64,000 bases of DNA, from contig NZ_CBDFIX010000001.1 of assembly GCF_965248315.1 (NCBI RefSeq), positions 285,071-349,070 on the forward strand. The letters run 5' to 3'. How positions within the stretch are numbered: the first letter of the stretch is position 1; every line of letters starts with the position of its first letter. A program made the translations under genes and the position numbers. Positions 1-8,887 of this stretch are shown here, in pieces. Below the pieces are notes generated by a model that was not told where the DNA came from, searched no databases, and worked only from the letters and a program-made list of their open reading frames with translations. This stretch comes from Ulvibacterium sp965248315 (GTDB lineage Bacteria; Bacteroidota; Bacteroidia; Flavobacteriales; Flavobacteriaceae).

Positions 1-132
1 GTGGAATCTTTTCGTGAAAATCGAATTGTTTTTTGGTCCATGTAAAGCAATCTTTTGATAAATATAACGTATTTAGAAACCTAAATATTCCTACGAGTTA
101 ATTAAAAAGGAATCTTTGCCATGTGAATATAC

Positions 133-140
133 TATTTTTG
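133..140 (+). promoter_or_regulatory. Putative -7 box upstream of rsmG
   Basis: TATTTTTG matches the Bacteroidota -7 consensus TAnnTTTG and lies 19 bases before the rsmG ATG. I see no convincing -33 TTG, so this is a motif-only call. Confidence 0.4.
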
Positions 141-159
141 ACGAAATACAAATGTACGC

Positions 160-792
160 ATGGGCAGTGAAATAGTATTCAAATATTTTCCCAATTTATC
201 AGAGGCGCAAAAAAGACAATTTTTGTTGTTGGAAGCGCTGTATAAAGATTGGAACATAAAGATAAATGTGGTGTCAAGAAAGGATATCGATGAACTGTAC
301 TTGAGACATGTTTTACACTCATTGGGCATTGCCAAAGTTCAGGAATTTAAAGCTGGAAGTACTGTCTTGGATGTGGGTACGGGGGGCGGTTTTCCTGGGA
401 TTCCCTTAGCTATACTTTTTCCTGAAGTTCATTTTACTTTGGTAGATTCGATTGGAAAAAAAATAAAAGTGGTACAGGAAGTGGTGGAAGGTTTGGCATT
501 AACTAATGTTAGGCCCATCAACGAGCGTGTCGAGAATCTGGAGGAAAGGTTTGATTTCATCGTGAGCCGTGCTGTGGCAGTGATGCCGACTTTTGTACAT
601 TGGGTAAAGGGGAAAATTAAGAAGGAATCCTTACATGAAAGACGTAATGGGATTTTCTATCTTAAAGGAGGTGATCTTAAAGAAGAACTACAGGGATATA
701 GGGCCGCCCGGATTTTTGAACTAACCGATTATTTTGAAGAAGCATTTTTCGAGACCAAAAAATTGGTGTATTTGCCTCAGAAGTTTAAATAA
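160..792 (+). CDS. rsmG: 16S rRNA (guanine527-N7)-methyltransferase RsmG
   Basis: Cytoplasmic SAM-dependent enzyme that methylates N7 of G527 in 16S rRNA (also called GidB). The 210-residue protein has the usual family length. It shows the N-terminal NVVSRKD segment (about residues 36-43), the RHVLHS segment (49-54) and the glycine-rich SAM loop DVGTGGGFPG (71-80), followed by the acidic VDS that normally contacts the ribose. An upstream ATG at 152 runs into a stop after seven codons, so 160 is the start. It is monocistronic here and convergent with the hydrolase gene. The family assignment is secure. Confidence 0.96.
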   Translation: MGSEIVFKYFPNLSEAQKRQFLLLEALYKDWNIKINVVSRKDIDELYLRHVLHSLGIAKVQEFKAGSTVLDVGTGGGFPGIPLAILFPEVHFTLVDSIGKKIKVVQEVVEGLALTNVRPINERVENLEERFDFIVSRAVAVMPTFVHWVKGKIKKESLHERRNGIFYLKGGDLKEELQGYRAARIFELTDYFEEAFFETKKLVYLPQKFK

Positions 793-852
793 GCTCTTAA
801 TGGCTTATTCATTAACTGCATCTGTTCTCGTGACTTTACGGGTGGAATATGG

Positions 853-1836
853 CTATTTTAAAACACCAATTTTAGTTAACCAGGGTACCAAATAATCCAG
901 TAAATTATAGGGTTTTCCAGTTTTTGTATTAATAAAATCGTGGTTTCCGTATTCCAATACTTGAATTTGAAAGTTGGGATTATTCATCTGTTTCAGCTCG
1001 TTTATGGTGGCATCCACCGGAATTACTGGATCTTCGGTACCTAGAATCCACAGAGTTTTGGTCTTTAAGTTTTTTAGGATGCTTCTTGGATCAAATCCCC
1101 TGTGCCCATTAAAATGTTGCAGTTTTGAATGTGCGTCGGCTATGGTAAGCTTGTGCACATCCCCATCACCGGTCAATTGGCTAAAGTAATGTTCCTCCCC
1201 TGCAGAAACGGCAACCCCCTCTCCTATGATCATAAATTTTATCATATCATTTTTTGATGCAGCCAATGGCATGATCCATCCGGCTTGGCTTCCCCCTAAA
1301 AGACCGAGCTTGGCAGCACTAAGTTCTGGCCGGTTTTTTAACCAGGATACACAGGCCAGTACGTCCGAAGCAAGTAGGTTGAACCACTTCTCACTTCCTT
1401 CTACACTGAAGAACTGATAATGCCCTTCTGATTTGCCCACACCTCTTTTGTCATAAGCCAAAACGGCCATACCCAGTTTTGTGCCAATTCTTGTATAGTA
1501 TGTTACGTCTTCATAAGTTGAAGGAGCGGAACCGTGGACCACCACAAGGACACCTCGAATTTTGCTTTTATCTTGGGGAGTGTAATATGCGGCGTTCAAT
1601 CGAATGTCCCCATTTTGGATTACCATTTCCTCTTTGTTATATCCCTCAAATTTGGTATTTGTTATTTCAATAAGGGGCATGGCACAGACAGGGCAGTCCC
1701 CGGGATTTTCATATTGAACGGTATGGCAATCCGAATTACATGGAGGGCAGCGATACTTGGTGGTATGTTGCCCTTGGATAAGACCCAAGTAACCTAGGGT
1801 CAAAAATAGATTGAAACATAGATATGGATACCTCAC
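853..1836 (-). CDS. Secreted alpha/beta hydrolase with N-terminal Cys-rich ribbon
   Basis: Predicted exported serine hydrolase of 327 aa. A signal peptide (about residues 1-23) precedes a small Cys-rich module (C30, C33, C37, C48, C51) resembling the heavy-metal-binding ribbon found in some P-type ATPases and efflux proteins. The alpha/beta-hydrolase fold follows: an HG oxyanion strand (101-102), nucleophile S183 in GGSQAG, an Asp in GTEDPVIP and a His in YGNHDF. The start codon is GTG and overlaps the stop of the upstream DJ-1-like gene (GTGA), so the two are translationally coupled. The partner carries a similar ribbon. The substrate cannot be told; family members include esterases and dienelactone-hydrolase-like enzymes. 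Confidence 0.8.
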   Translation of the reverse strand: MRYPYLCFNLFLTLGYLGLIQGQHTTKYRCPPCNSDCHTVQYENPGDCPVCAMPLIEITNTKFEGYNKEEMVIQNGDIRLNAAYYTPQDKSKIRGVLVVVHGSAPSTYEDVTYYTRIGTKLGMAVLAYDKRGVGKSEGHYQFFSVEGSEKWFNLLASDVLACVSWLKNRPELSAAKLGLLGGSQAGWIMPLAASKNDMIKFMIIGEGVAVSAGEEHYFSQLTGDGDVHKLTIADAHSKLQHFNGHRGFDPRSILKNLKTKTLWILGTEDPVIPVDATINELKQMNNPNFQIQVLEYGNHDFINTKTGKPYNLLDYLVPWLTKIGVLK

Positions 1837-2870
1837 AGTTTTTTGTAAAAAGTACCGTCCTCGGCAAGTGAATATCCCTTAATTTGATTGGATGTGTCCC
1901 TTTTGAAAAAGATAGGCTCTTGGTCAATATTTGAAAAGACATCCTCGTATTCATGATAAACCGGATAGGCAATACCATTTATCGTGGCATAAAGATCGCC
2001 CTTCGTTTTGTCATACGTCAACTCTATTTGTGAACCGTTTCCGTATTCATAGGTGCCTTCAAAATGCTTTAAAAAGGATGGTGCAACCTTTTCGGTATAG
2101 GGGTTGTCCTTGGATAAAATTAGGCCATCGCCCAATCGCCAATTATCATACTCCATGTTGTAGGCGATGCGTTTTGCTGCTTTGAGTCCATGTAGTTTTG
2201 CCACCAAATGTAGGGCCCCGTCTATTCCTGCGGATATCCCGGCCGTTGTGATTACATTTCCATTGTCAACAAAACGAACATTCTTGTTTACATTGATTTT
2301 GGGATAGGAGTCCTGCAGATCATCCAATGCGCTATGGAAGGTCGTTGCGGTTTTTTCATCCAGTATGCCCGCTTCCGCCAGAATAAAGGCCCCGGTACAA
2401 ACCGAAAAATAGTATTCAATATGTTCTTGATTTTTGACCCATTCAATGACCTTTGGGTTTTTTACGGTTGGCGAGGTATTACCTCCAAAAAAGGCCAAAA
2501 TATCCGCCTTCGGGGCGTTATCTATAGTGTAGTCCGGAATAACGTTGAGAATTCCCTGAGACTTTATCGGGCCTTTTTTCGCGGAGACCGTAAAGACTTC
2601 AAAGCCCGCATAGGATAACACTTCCATTGGCCCTGCGAAGTCTAGGACTTCAACCCTGTCCTGTAGGTAAAAAGCAATGGTTTTCACATCTTCTTTTTTC
2701 ATAAGTACCATATTGCAAAACGAACATCTTCCCGGGGCATCATGTTCATCCGTATCACAACTAAGGCCGCAAGGCGGGCAAACATATATAATGGATTCAT
2801 GGATACCGCTCTGTCCATGGAAAAACAACGTTCCAAAAAACAGAGCGGTGAGTAAAGCAAATCTGTTCAT
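1833..2870 (-). CDS. Secreted DJ-1/PfpI family protein with N-terminal Cys-rich ribbon
   Basis: Predicted exported glutamine-amidotransferase-like (DJ-1/PfpI) protein of 345 aa. The ATG at 2870 is preferred over upstream in-frame codons to 2921 because it places a clean signal peptide (about residues 1-20) at the N terminus. A CPPC...CxxC ribbon (C31, C34, C49, C52) is followed by the DJ-1/PfpI domain (about 65-250) with the nucleophile elbow SVCTGA (C158). The last ~85 residues are a beta-rich tail I do not recognise. It shares a GTGA stop/start overlap with the hydrolase gene and lies downstream of a GlxA-type regulator, suggesting one regulated unit. Possible activities include isonitrile hydratase-like, chaperone or deglycase; none is proven by sequence. 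Confidence 0.78.
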   Translation of the reverse strand: MNRFALLTALFFGTLFFHGQSGIHESIIYVCPPCGLSCDTDEHDAPGRCSFCNMVLMKKEDVKTIAFYLQDRVEVLDFAGPMEVLSYAGFEVFTVSAKKGPIKSQGILNVIPDYTIDNAPKADILAFFGGNTSPTVKNPKVIEWVKNQEHIEYYFSVCTGAFILAEAGILDEKTATTFHSALDDLQDSYPKINVNKNVRFVDNGNVITTAGISAGIDGALHLVAKLHGLKAAKRIAYNMEYDNWRLGDGLILSKDNPYTEKVAPSFLKHFEGTYEYGNGSQIELTYDKTKGDLYATINGIAYPVYHEYEDVFSNIDQEPIFFKRDTSNQIKGYSLAEDGTFYKKL

Positions 2871-2949
2871 TTTTTGATTTTTGATGTTTTTCAAAGCTAC
2901 TATGCCCATGCTATTTAGCAAAGGACAAGAATACGCAGCATTGGGACAA

Positions 2950-3918
2950 TTATTCCCGAAGCTGGGAAGGAAGGGATTCGGTATGTTTTTTAAGTAAGGA
3001 CCGCAATTGATTACTGCTTTGAAGACCGCAGGCCAATGAGACTGCGTTCACTTTTGTACCGTTGGAAAGCAATTGCTGGGCGCGTTCGACACGAAGTTTG
3101 GCCAAATAATCCCCTATGGTAATGCCTGTGGTTTTTTTGAATACCCGAGTCAAATTTCTTGGACTCATATAAGAGTTTTCGGCCAGTTCCTCGATCTTTA
3201 ATTTTTTGTCCAGGTTTTGGGCCAATGTATCCTGTACTTGGTGAATACGATTATCCATATGGTTTCTGTATTGCAGAAAAACACTTAGTTGCGGATCGTT
3301 TTCCGTTCTGCGAAGATAAATAACTACTTCCTTGGCAATTTTGGTGGCAAAAACGGGACCGTATATTTCCTCCAAAAGGAACAATGCCAAATCAATACCG
3401 GATGAAACGCCGGCACTGGAATACAAATTACCGTCCTTAACGATTAATCGGTCCGATAGCAATTTCGCTAGAGGGAATCGGGTTTTGAAATCCCGGAAAT
3501 ACTTCCAATGGGTGGTGCAGCTCTTTCCCTCAAAAAGCCCGGCAAAAGCCATGAGGTAGGCTCCGGTGTAAACCGAGCAGATTTTTCCCTTGTTTTGGTG
3601 TTGTTCTTTTAGCCAACTAAAAAAACGTTGGTTTTTACTTTTAAAATCTTCGGCAAAAAACAAATGGGATTCCAGACCGGGAATAAAAAGCAGGTCATTT
3701 GGCCCTAAAGTAAAATTCCAAAAAGGTTCCAAACTACCCAATGCTATGCCAGCACTGGATATTTCCTCGGTACCAGGATTCAGGCTTAGATAATGGGTCT
3801 TAAATTGGGCACCATATTCATTGGCCTCATAAAACAAGTGTATTGGTCCGGCTATATCCAGAAGTTGAACTTCCGGGGGGATTAAAAAGTAGGCGTTATA
3901 GGTGCGATTGTTCTGCAA
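2950..3918 (-). CDS. GlxA family transcriptional regulator (DJ-1/PfpI + AraC HTH)
   Basis: Cytoplasmic regulator of 322 aa. Residues 1 to about 190 form a DJ-1/PfpI-like sensor domain and about 215-320 an AraC-type double helix-turn-helix. The nucleophile-elbow cysteine of catalytic relatives is replaced by Tyr (Y117 in SVYTGA), so the domain probably senses a ligand and is not an enzyme, as is usual for GlxA regulators. The start is TTG, directly after an in-frame TAG; no ATG is suitably placed, and the conserved N-terminal strand needs this start. It lies 79 bp upstream of the DJ-1/hydrolase pair on the same strand and is the obvious candidate to control it. Confidence 0.85.
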   Translation of the reverse strand: MQNNRTYNAYFLIPPEVQLLDIAGPIHLFYEANEYGAQFKTHYLSLNPGTEEISSAGIALGSLEPFWNFTLGPNDLLFIPGLESHLFFAEDFKSKNQRFFSWLKEQHQNKGKICSVYTGAYLMAFAGLFEGKSCTTHWKYFRDFKTRFPLAKLLSDRLIVKDGNLYSSAGVSSGIDLALFLLEEIYGPVFATKIAKEVVIYLRRTENDPQLSVFLQYRNHMDNRIHQVQDTLAQNLDKKLKIEELAENSYMSPRNLTRVFKKTTGITIGDYLAKLRVERAQQLLSNGTKVNAVSLACGLQSSNQLRSLLKKHTESLPSQLRE

Positions 3919-4505
3919 CTATTTGTTTTCTGAATTGAAAAAGTGGTGTGTTCGCCCTCCAAAAATAAGGGTATTATTGGATAAAAAGCAGAAGTATAAT
4001 CAAAAGCACTGCAAAAATACATGGCTATATTGACTTTTGGAGTATTGGAAAATTTTATAAAAGATTTCTAATGCGATAAGCAAATAACCCTTGCCGAAGT
4101 TCAACAACAGGCTTACAGGCTTAACATCCGATAGTAGAAGTTTTTGTATTTTTTGGCATAGCCCTTTATATAGGTCCAAATACTTTTAAAAATAGAATCG
4201 GATTTTGGTCTCTTGATTGTATGGCTGTTTTTTCTTGACAAGTGGCTAGGCATCTAATAGGGTATAAAATTAGATAGATTACTTTTAATTTACAATTAAT
4301 TAACGTTAAATTTACATATAAATTGTGCACGATTAGGACCGAAGAAGATTTTTGTGGGTGATTCCAGGGAGTAAAGCTCGGTAGGATTTGTTTTAGTGAA
4401 TGTCAATAAATTTCTCCCGTCCAACTACTGTTTGAACGTTCTTTGCTTCAAGAACTGCATACAAAAAGATGATACCAGAAGAATTATGCGTTGATAGACT
4501 TGGAA
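3919..4505. other. 587-bp intergenic region without a recognisable gene
   Basis: AT-rich region between the GlxA-type regulator and a lipoprotein gene. Only ORFs of fewer than 30 codons were seen in the frames I read, and none resembles a known family. It presumably contains the promoter of the regulator. No RNA gene, repeat or mobile-element end was recognised. Confidence 0.5.
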
Positions 4506-4883
4506 TTAGAGCTCGGGCTCACAGACAAAAAGGGCAGGTCTCCAAATTATAATCTGATTCTCCAAATCATCGAGAGAAATTGGATTTTCCGGAGTGCCAC
4601 TTAGCATATTCCCATCACAGTCAAAGATAGGAATGTTCTTGTCAATCAAAGGGTTGCAGTCCCAATATACAAATATCACCTGCCCTTTGTATTCGCCTTG
4701 GGTTATGTAGCAGTATTTGGTGTCTTCCGTAATGTTGGCCTTCCTCATATCTATTTCCATTCTGAGCCATGACAACTCTTTTGCAGGATTGTCTACTCCA
4801 CAAGCCGGTCTTATAACATCGTCATCATTCGAACAAGATAGAAGTACAAATAGTGCAAAAAATACGATTGAAGCAGTTTTCAT
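4506..4883 (-). CDS. Small hypothetical lipoprotein
   Basis: 125-aa protein with a signal sequence ending in the lipobox LSCS, so it is probably lipidated at Cys17 and exported. The acidic SNDDD after the Cys is typical of Bacteroidota surface-lipoprotein export signals. The mature part has several further cysteines (ACG, KYCY, DCNP, DCDG, VCEP) that may form disulfides. I do not recognise the family. It follows the DinB-like gene on the same strand, but a terminator hairpin separates them, so it is probably transcribed independently. Confidence 0.6.
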   Translation of the reverse strand: MKTASIVFFALFVLLSCSNDDDVIRPACGVDNPAKELSWLRMEIDMRKANITEDTKYCYITQGEYKGQVIFVYWDCNPLIDKNIPIFDCDGNMLSGTPENPISLDDLENQIIIWRPALFVCEPEL

Positions 4884-4929
4884 AGAATATCCTTTTTAGC
4901 ATAGATAGCCCACCAAAAAATGGTTGCGC

Positions 4930-4962
4930 AAAAAACCTCCAGAAGCCATGCCCCTGGAGGTT
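4930..4962 (-). terminator. Rho-independent terminator after the DinB-like gene
   Basis: Perfect 9-bp arms AACCTCCAG (4934-4942) and CTGGAGGTT (4954-4962) around an 11-base loop. Read on the minus strand the stem is followed by a run of T, just downstream of the DinB-like stop codon. Confidence 0.75.
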
Positions 4963-4987
4963 GAAAAATGAATTCTTTTTTTTTATG

Positions 4988-5500
4988 TTATTTACTCCAA
5001 GGAGGAGTTACGTTATTGGATCGTGCATAGGCGATCAATTGCCCCTTGTGCTCCCCATTGTGCTCTAGGACAATCAAAAGACCGGAAAGTCGGCTGAATT
5101 TACCGAAACCAAAATCAACTTCCTCATTAAGTTTGTCATTTTCCACCATGGTCATCTTCTCAAGGATAAACTCGTTCGATTTTTTTAAGGCTGCCAAAAC
5201 ATTTTCCTTTCCCTTTATTTTTTCAATGTTCATCATATCAACATCCTCTGGAGGGGCAAAACCTAATTTGGAGGCCAAGTAATAGTTGGCTCCGGCAATA
5301 TGTAAAAGGGATTCTCCCACCGAGCGAATGCCCTCAGCAGGACGCCAGTCATATTGTTCCTCGGAAAAGGCTTCCGCTAGGGATATTACCTGCCCTTGGT
5401 TGTAGGTTAGCATTCCTTGGATGGTGCTTTGGACCATGGTATCTTGCGCATACGTTATAGCCATCGTCAGAAACGCAGCAAATACAGTTAATTTTTTCAT
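4988..5500 (-). CDS. Exported DinB-superfamily protein
   Basis: 170-aa protein with a signal peptide (about residues 1-18, ending TYA-QD) and a DinB/YfiT-like four-helix bundle. Recognisable elements are the WRPAEGIRSVGESLLHI helix start, HIAGANYY and a C-terminal HNGEHKGQL motif; the spaced histidines are the usual metal triad of the superfamily. Cytoplasmic members act in thiol transfer (bacillithiol, mycothiol), but exported Bacteroidota members have no assigned substrate. It is a single gene followed by a strong terminator. The fold call is good; the function is unknown. Confidence 0.8.
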   Translation of the reverse strand: MKKLTVFAAFLTMAITYAQDTMVQSTIQGMLTYNQGQVISLAEAFSEEQYDWRPAEGIRSVGESLLHIAGANYYLASKLGFAPPEDVDMMNIEKIKGKENVLAALKKSNEFILEKMTMVENDKLNEEVDFGFGKFSRLSGLLIVLEHNGEHKGQLIAYARSNNVTPPWSK

Positions 5501-5624
5501 TTTCTAAGTGTTTAAGTTGTTATAAATTGTTCGCTAGTCATAGTAGATAACTATGTAGCTTACAAGGTATTAAAAACCAAGCACTATTTCCCATAAAATT
5601 TAGGAAATACGATATCTGTCCTAT

Positions 5625-7253
5625 CTATCCCAAGAAGGGGTATCTATAATCCTCTGGGGTTACAAAAGTTTCCTTGATCAATCGTGGGGAAACCCATCGC
5701 AATAGATTCTGGGCAGAACCGGCCTTATCGTTAGTGCCGGAGGCACGTGCTCCTCCAAATGGCTGTTGGCCTACTACCGCACCTGTTGGTTTGTCGTTGA
5801 TATAGAAGTTTCCTGCACAGTTTTGAAGGGCATTGGTAGCTTGATCAATGGCATATCGGTCTGTGGCCAAAACGGCCCCGGTCAACGCGTATTCCGAAGT
5901 GGAATCTACTAATTCCAAGGTTTTGCTCCAGTCTTTGTCATCATAGACGAATACAGTAACCACCGGACCGAACAATTCCGTTTCCATAGTTGTATAATGC
6001 GGATTTGTGGTTACAATAACCGTGGGTTCCACAAAGTAACCTTTGGATTTGTCGTACCCACCTCCAGCAACGATTTCCGCGTCCTTGTCCTTTTTGGCCC
6101 CATCAATGTATTTGGCCAATTTATCAAAGGAACCCTCATGGATAACGGCGGTAATAAAGTTGGACATATCCTCTGGAGAACCCGGTGGGTTAAAGGATTC
6201 GATATCTTTTTTCACCAGCTCCAATACTTCCCTTGAGGTCGATTTTGGCAAATATACGCGTGAGGCTGCACTACATTTCTGTCCCTGGAATTCGAATGCC
6301 CCTCTGGTTATAGCCGTAGCTACTTGCACTGGTTTAGCTGTGGAATGGGCAATAATAAAGTCCTTACCTCCCGTTTCACCAACAATTCTGGGATAGGTTT
6401 TGTACGTATGTATATTGTTCCCTATTTTTTTCCATAGTTCTTTGAAGACATGGGTGGAGCCGGTAAAATGGATACCCGCAAAATCGGGGCTTTCCAAAAC
6501 GGTATCCGTTATCATTACCGGATCACCATAGACCATATTGATGACCCCATCCGGAAGGCCGGCTTCCTTAAAGACATCCATAATTACCTTTGCCGAGAAT
6601 ATTTGATGATCGCTAGGTTTCCAAACTACCACATTTCCCATCATGGCCGCACTCGCAGGCAGGTTCCCGGCAATGGCCGTAAAGTTGAAAGGGGTAACGG
6701 CATATACAAAACCTTCCAAGGGACGGTATTCTACTCGGTTCCAGATTCCTTCGGCAGAATCAGGCTGCTCCTCATAAATCTGGGACATATATTCCACATT
6801 GAAACTTAGAAAATCTATTAACTCGCAGGCCGCATCTATTTCTGCCTGATGAATGGTCTTGGACTGTGCGATCATGGTGGCAGCGTTCATCTTTGCTCGA
6901 TAGGGTCCGGCAATGAGTTCCGCAGCTTTTAAAAATATGGCCGCACGCTGTTCCCAGGTCAGATTTGCCCAGGCAGTCCTGGCCTCGAGACAATTTTTGA
7001 TGGCCTTTTGCACATGCTGTTTTTCAGCCAAATGATATTCGCCAACACTATGCCCATGATTGTGGGGCGGGGACATGGGTTTGGTGTTTCCGGTGTATAT
7101 TTCTTCGCTCCCAATATATAGTGGAACCTCCACTTTTCCGTTAAAATACGCTCGGTACTGTTTTAATACGTCATTCCTTTCCGGAGTGCCGGGAGCGTAA
7201 CTTTTTATCGGCTCGTTCAGCGCTGTAGGTACATGAAAAAAACCCTTGCCCAT
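5625..7253 (-). CDS. pruA: L-glutamate gamma-semialdehyde (1-pyrroline-5-carboxylate) dehydrogenase
   Basis: Second enzyme of proline catabolism, oxidising glutamate-gamma-semialdehyde to glutamate with NAD+. At 542 aa it is the long single-function form typical of Bacteroidota, not the PutA fusion. It has the aldehyde dehydrogenase NAD-binding region, general-base Glu (E293 in VGETGGKD) and catalytic Cys (C327 in GQKCSAASR), plus the C-terminal oligomerisation flap ending in PFGGARASGTNDKAG. A minus-strand -7 box lies 31 bases upstream of the ATG. No proline dehydrogenase gene is nearby. Confidence 0.95.
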   Translation of the reverse strand: MGKGFFHVPTALNEPIKSYAPGTPERNDVLKQYRAYFNGKVEVPLYIGSEEIYTGNTKPMSPPHNHGHSVGEYHLAEKQHVQKAIKNCLEARTAWANLTWEQRAAIFLKAAELIAGPYRAKMNAATMIAQSKTIHQAEIDAACELIDFLSFNVEYMSQIYEEQPDSAEGIWNRVEYRPLEGFVYAVTPFNFTAIAGNLPASAAMMGNVVVWKPSDHQIFSAKVIMDVFKEAGLPDGVINMVYGDPVMITDTVLESPDFAGIHFTGSTHVFKELWKKIGNNIHTYKTYPRIVGETGGKDFIIAHSTAKPVQVATAITRGAFEFQGQKCSAASRVYLPKSTSREVLELVKKDIESFNPPGSPEDMSNFITAVIHEGSFDKLAKYIDGAKKDKDAEIVAGGGYDKSKGYFVEPTVIVTTNPHYTTMETELFGPVVTVFVYDDKDWSKTLELVDSTSEYALTGAVLATDRYAIDQATNALQNCAGNFYINDKPTGAVVGQQPFGGARASGTNDKAGSAQNLLRWVSPRLIKETFVTPEDYRYPFLG

Positions 7254-7284
7254 AATGCTATTTTTTAGGTGTTAAAAATCGCAG

Positions 7285-7292
7285 CAAAGGTA
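7285..7292 (-). promoter_or_regulatory. Putative -7 box of pruA
   Basis: On the minus strand this reads TACCTTTG, a match to TAnnTTTG, 31 bases before the pruA ATG. Confidence 0.45.
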
Positions 7293-7339
7293 CTAAATGG
7301 GAATTCGATTAAAAACTAATAAATGCTTAAAAATACGTT

Positions 7340-7726
7340 TCAATTCAACGCAAAGGGAGCATGAAATTTAAAGGTAGGGATATAGACCCTAAATTTCTCC
7401 GTGGAAGTAAAATTCACCATATTGTAATGGCCTTTCATAGCTCCGATCGGGGAGGCCAATAAACAACCCGAATTATAGGTGTGGGATTCGCCGGGCCTTA
7501 TTACGGGTTTCTTACCGATAACCCCTTCGCCATCCAGAATTTCCAGATCGTTAAGGGCATCATATATCTGCCAATGACGAGAGGTCAATTGAACGGAATC
7601 CTTACTTTGGTTCTCTATGGTGATGGTATAACCGAAAGCAAAATGCATTTTGTAGTTTTTGAAGAAAGTACCCTCAAAACTAGTATGTACCGAAATTTTT
7701 ATGCCCTTGGTTACTTGAGTAATCAT
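7340..7726 (-). CDS. apaG: ApaG domain protein
   Basis: 128-aa single-domain ApaG (DUF525) protein with a fibronectin-III-like beta sandwich. The N-terminal VTKGIKISVHTSFEG, the central ENQSKDSVQLTSRHW and the VIGKKPVIRPGESHTYNSGC region with a later GAMKGHY match the family closely. ApaG was linked genetically to Co2+/Mg2+ resistance in enterobacteria, but its molecular role is unclear. It starts 6 bp after the DUF3667 gene on the same strand, so the two are probably cotranscribed. Confidence 0.92.
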   Translation of the reverse strand: MITQVTKGIKISVHTSFEGTFFKNYKMHFAFGYTITIENQSKDSVQLTSRHWQIYDALNDLEILDGEGVIGKKPVIRPGESHTYNSGCLLASPIGAMKGHYNMVNFTSTEKFRVYIPTFKFHAPFALN

Positions 7727-7732
7727 AGTTGT

Positions 7733-8860
7733 CTAATATGTAAAAATGTTTCCCGCTAGGAGAAACACTACACCGAACAACGCTAAAATAAAAAAAATCG
7801 CGTTCAGAAAAAGATATTTAACAATAGTTTTAAAGGTGCCTTGTTGATAGAATTTCCGCATGGCCTGCAGCAGATATATGGAAAATATGGTAATAAAAAT
7901 CCAATTACTGCTAACGTTGAATATAGAATCTATCAAATAGCTAATAATGAGCAATATAAATAACAATGAAGTATTGTGAAAGCTAAAGACAAGATGATCG
8001 GTATAAGTATATTTTTTCCTGATGTATACCAACCCAATGAACAGTGTGAACACGGGAAGAAAGAAAAAAACCGCAAACGGTAACTTTGAAATCAAAGAAC
8101 TGATAAAACTTCCCGGTTGTCGTGAGGCCCTTACAAAACCTGCCGCTGCACCAAAGGACATCTTGTTTTCGAAGGATTCAGGAATTTGATATTTACCCAT
8201 GGCATCTTTAAGGGTGTACACCCTATCTTTTCGGATTAATGTATTGAAAAATTCTGCCTTGGTATAGAAACGATCGCTAAAATCTAGACTATCTAGGGAT
8301 GCAAAATGGGCCTGGGGATTTTCCATTATCAATGAATCCCTATAATCTACTACGCGATCCAACTGTTCCGAAATTCCTATTGAATCCAAAACCTTTATTG
8401 CTTCTTCCCTATTCTCGTCTTCAACATCTAGCTCTATGCCAAACGGACCTTGAAAATCAATCGGACTATCCTGTTTGTCTACCCCGTATTTATCCAATTC
8501 CGAGAAATTTCCACTAAAATTTTGAATCAAAAAATAGATAATGGCAAGGCTTAATAAAAATCGGAATGGATTGGTATAGGACATCCTTTTTCCCTCCACA
8601 TAATCCCTTGTAATTTTGCCAGGTCTAATCAATAGGGCGGATAGTGTTTTTAGAAGTTTGGAATCATAGGATAGCATATTGGAAAAAAACTCATCAAAGT
8701 AATCCTTGATCGTCAATTTTTTAGTGCTATTGGCCTGCGAACAATTTGGGCAATATTTATCACTGAGGTCCAACGGATGTCCACAGTTTAAACATTTGGT
8801 TCCTCGATATTTAAGTTGATACCTACCTTTGGAAGTTATGGTCGGCTTGTTCTCCATCAT
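7733..8860 (-). CDS. DUF3667 domain-containing membrane protein
   Basis: 375-aa protein with an N-terminal zinc-ribbon (CLNCGHPL...YCPNCSQ, about residues 19-40), the DUF3667 signature running into YFDEFFSNMLSYDSKLLKT and IRPGKITRDYVEGKR, one membrane segment at about 100-115, a ~130-residue polar loop, and four more hydrophobic helices in the C-terminal half. The family is almost confined to Bacteroidota and has no assigned function. Two adjacent ATG codons (8860 and 8857) are possible starts. It probably heads a two-gene unit with apaG. Confidence 0.85.
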   Translation of the reverse strand: MMENKPTITSKGRYQLKYRGTKCLNCGHPLDLSDKYCPNCSQANSTKKLTIKDYFDEFFSNMLSYDSKLLKTLSALLIRPGKITRDYVEGKRMSYTNPFRFLLSLAIIYFLIQNFSGNFSELDKYGVDKQDSPIDFQGPFGIELDVEDENREEAIKVLDSIGISEQLDRVVDYRDSLIMENPQAHFASLDSLDFSDRFYTKAEFFNTLIRKDRVYTLKDAMGKYQIPESFENKMSFGAAAGFVRASRQPGSFISSLISKLPFAVFFFLPVFTLFIGLVYIRKKYTYTDHLVFSFHNTSLLFILLIISYLIDSIFNVSSNWIFITIFSIYLLQAMRKFYQQGTFKTIVKYLFLNAIFFILALFGVVFLLAGNIFTY

Positions 8861-8887
8861 TGGTTTGGAATGAAGGATAAATATACG

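Noticed and set aside
2871..2921. Upstream extension of the DJ-1/PfpI protein by 17 codons
   Set aside because: The extension would bury the signal peptide that starts precisely at the ATG at 2870.
4434..4460. Short inverted sequence GTTCTTTGCTTCAAGAAC near the start of the lipoprotein region
   Set aside because: The arms are short (GTTCTT and AAGAAC) in an AT-rich gap, with no T run and no gene ending next to it; not distinguishable from chance.
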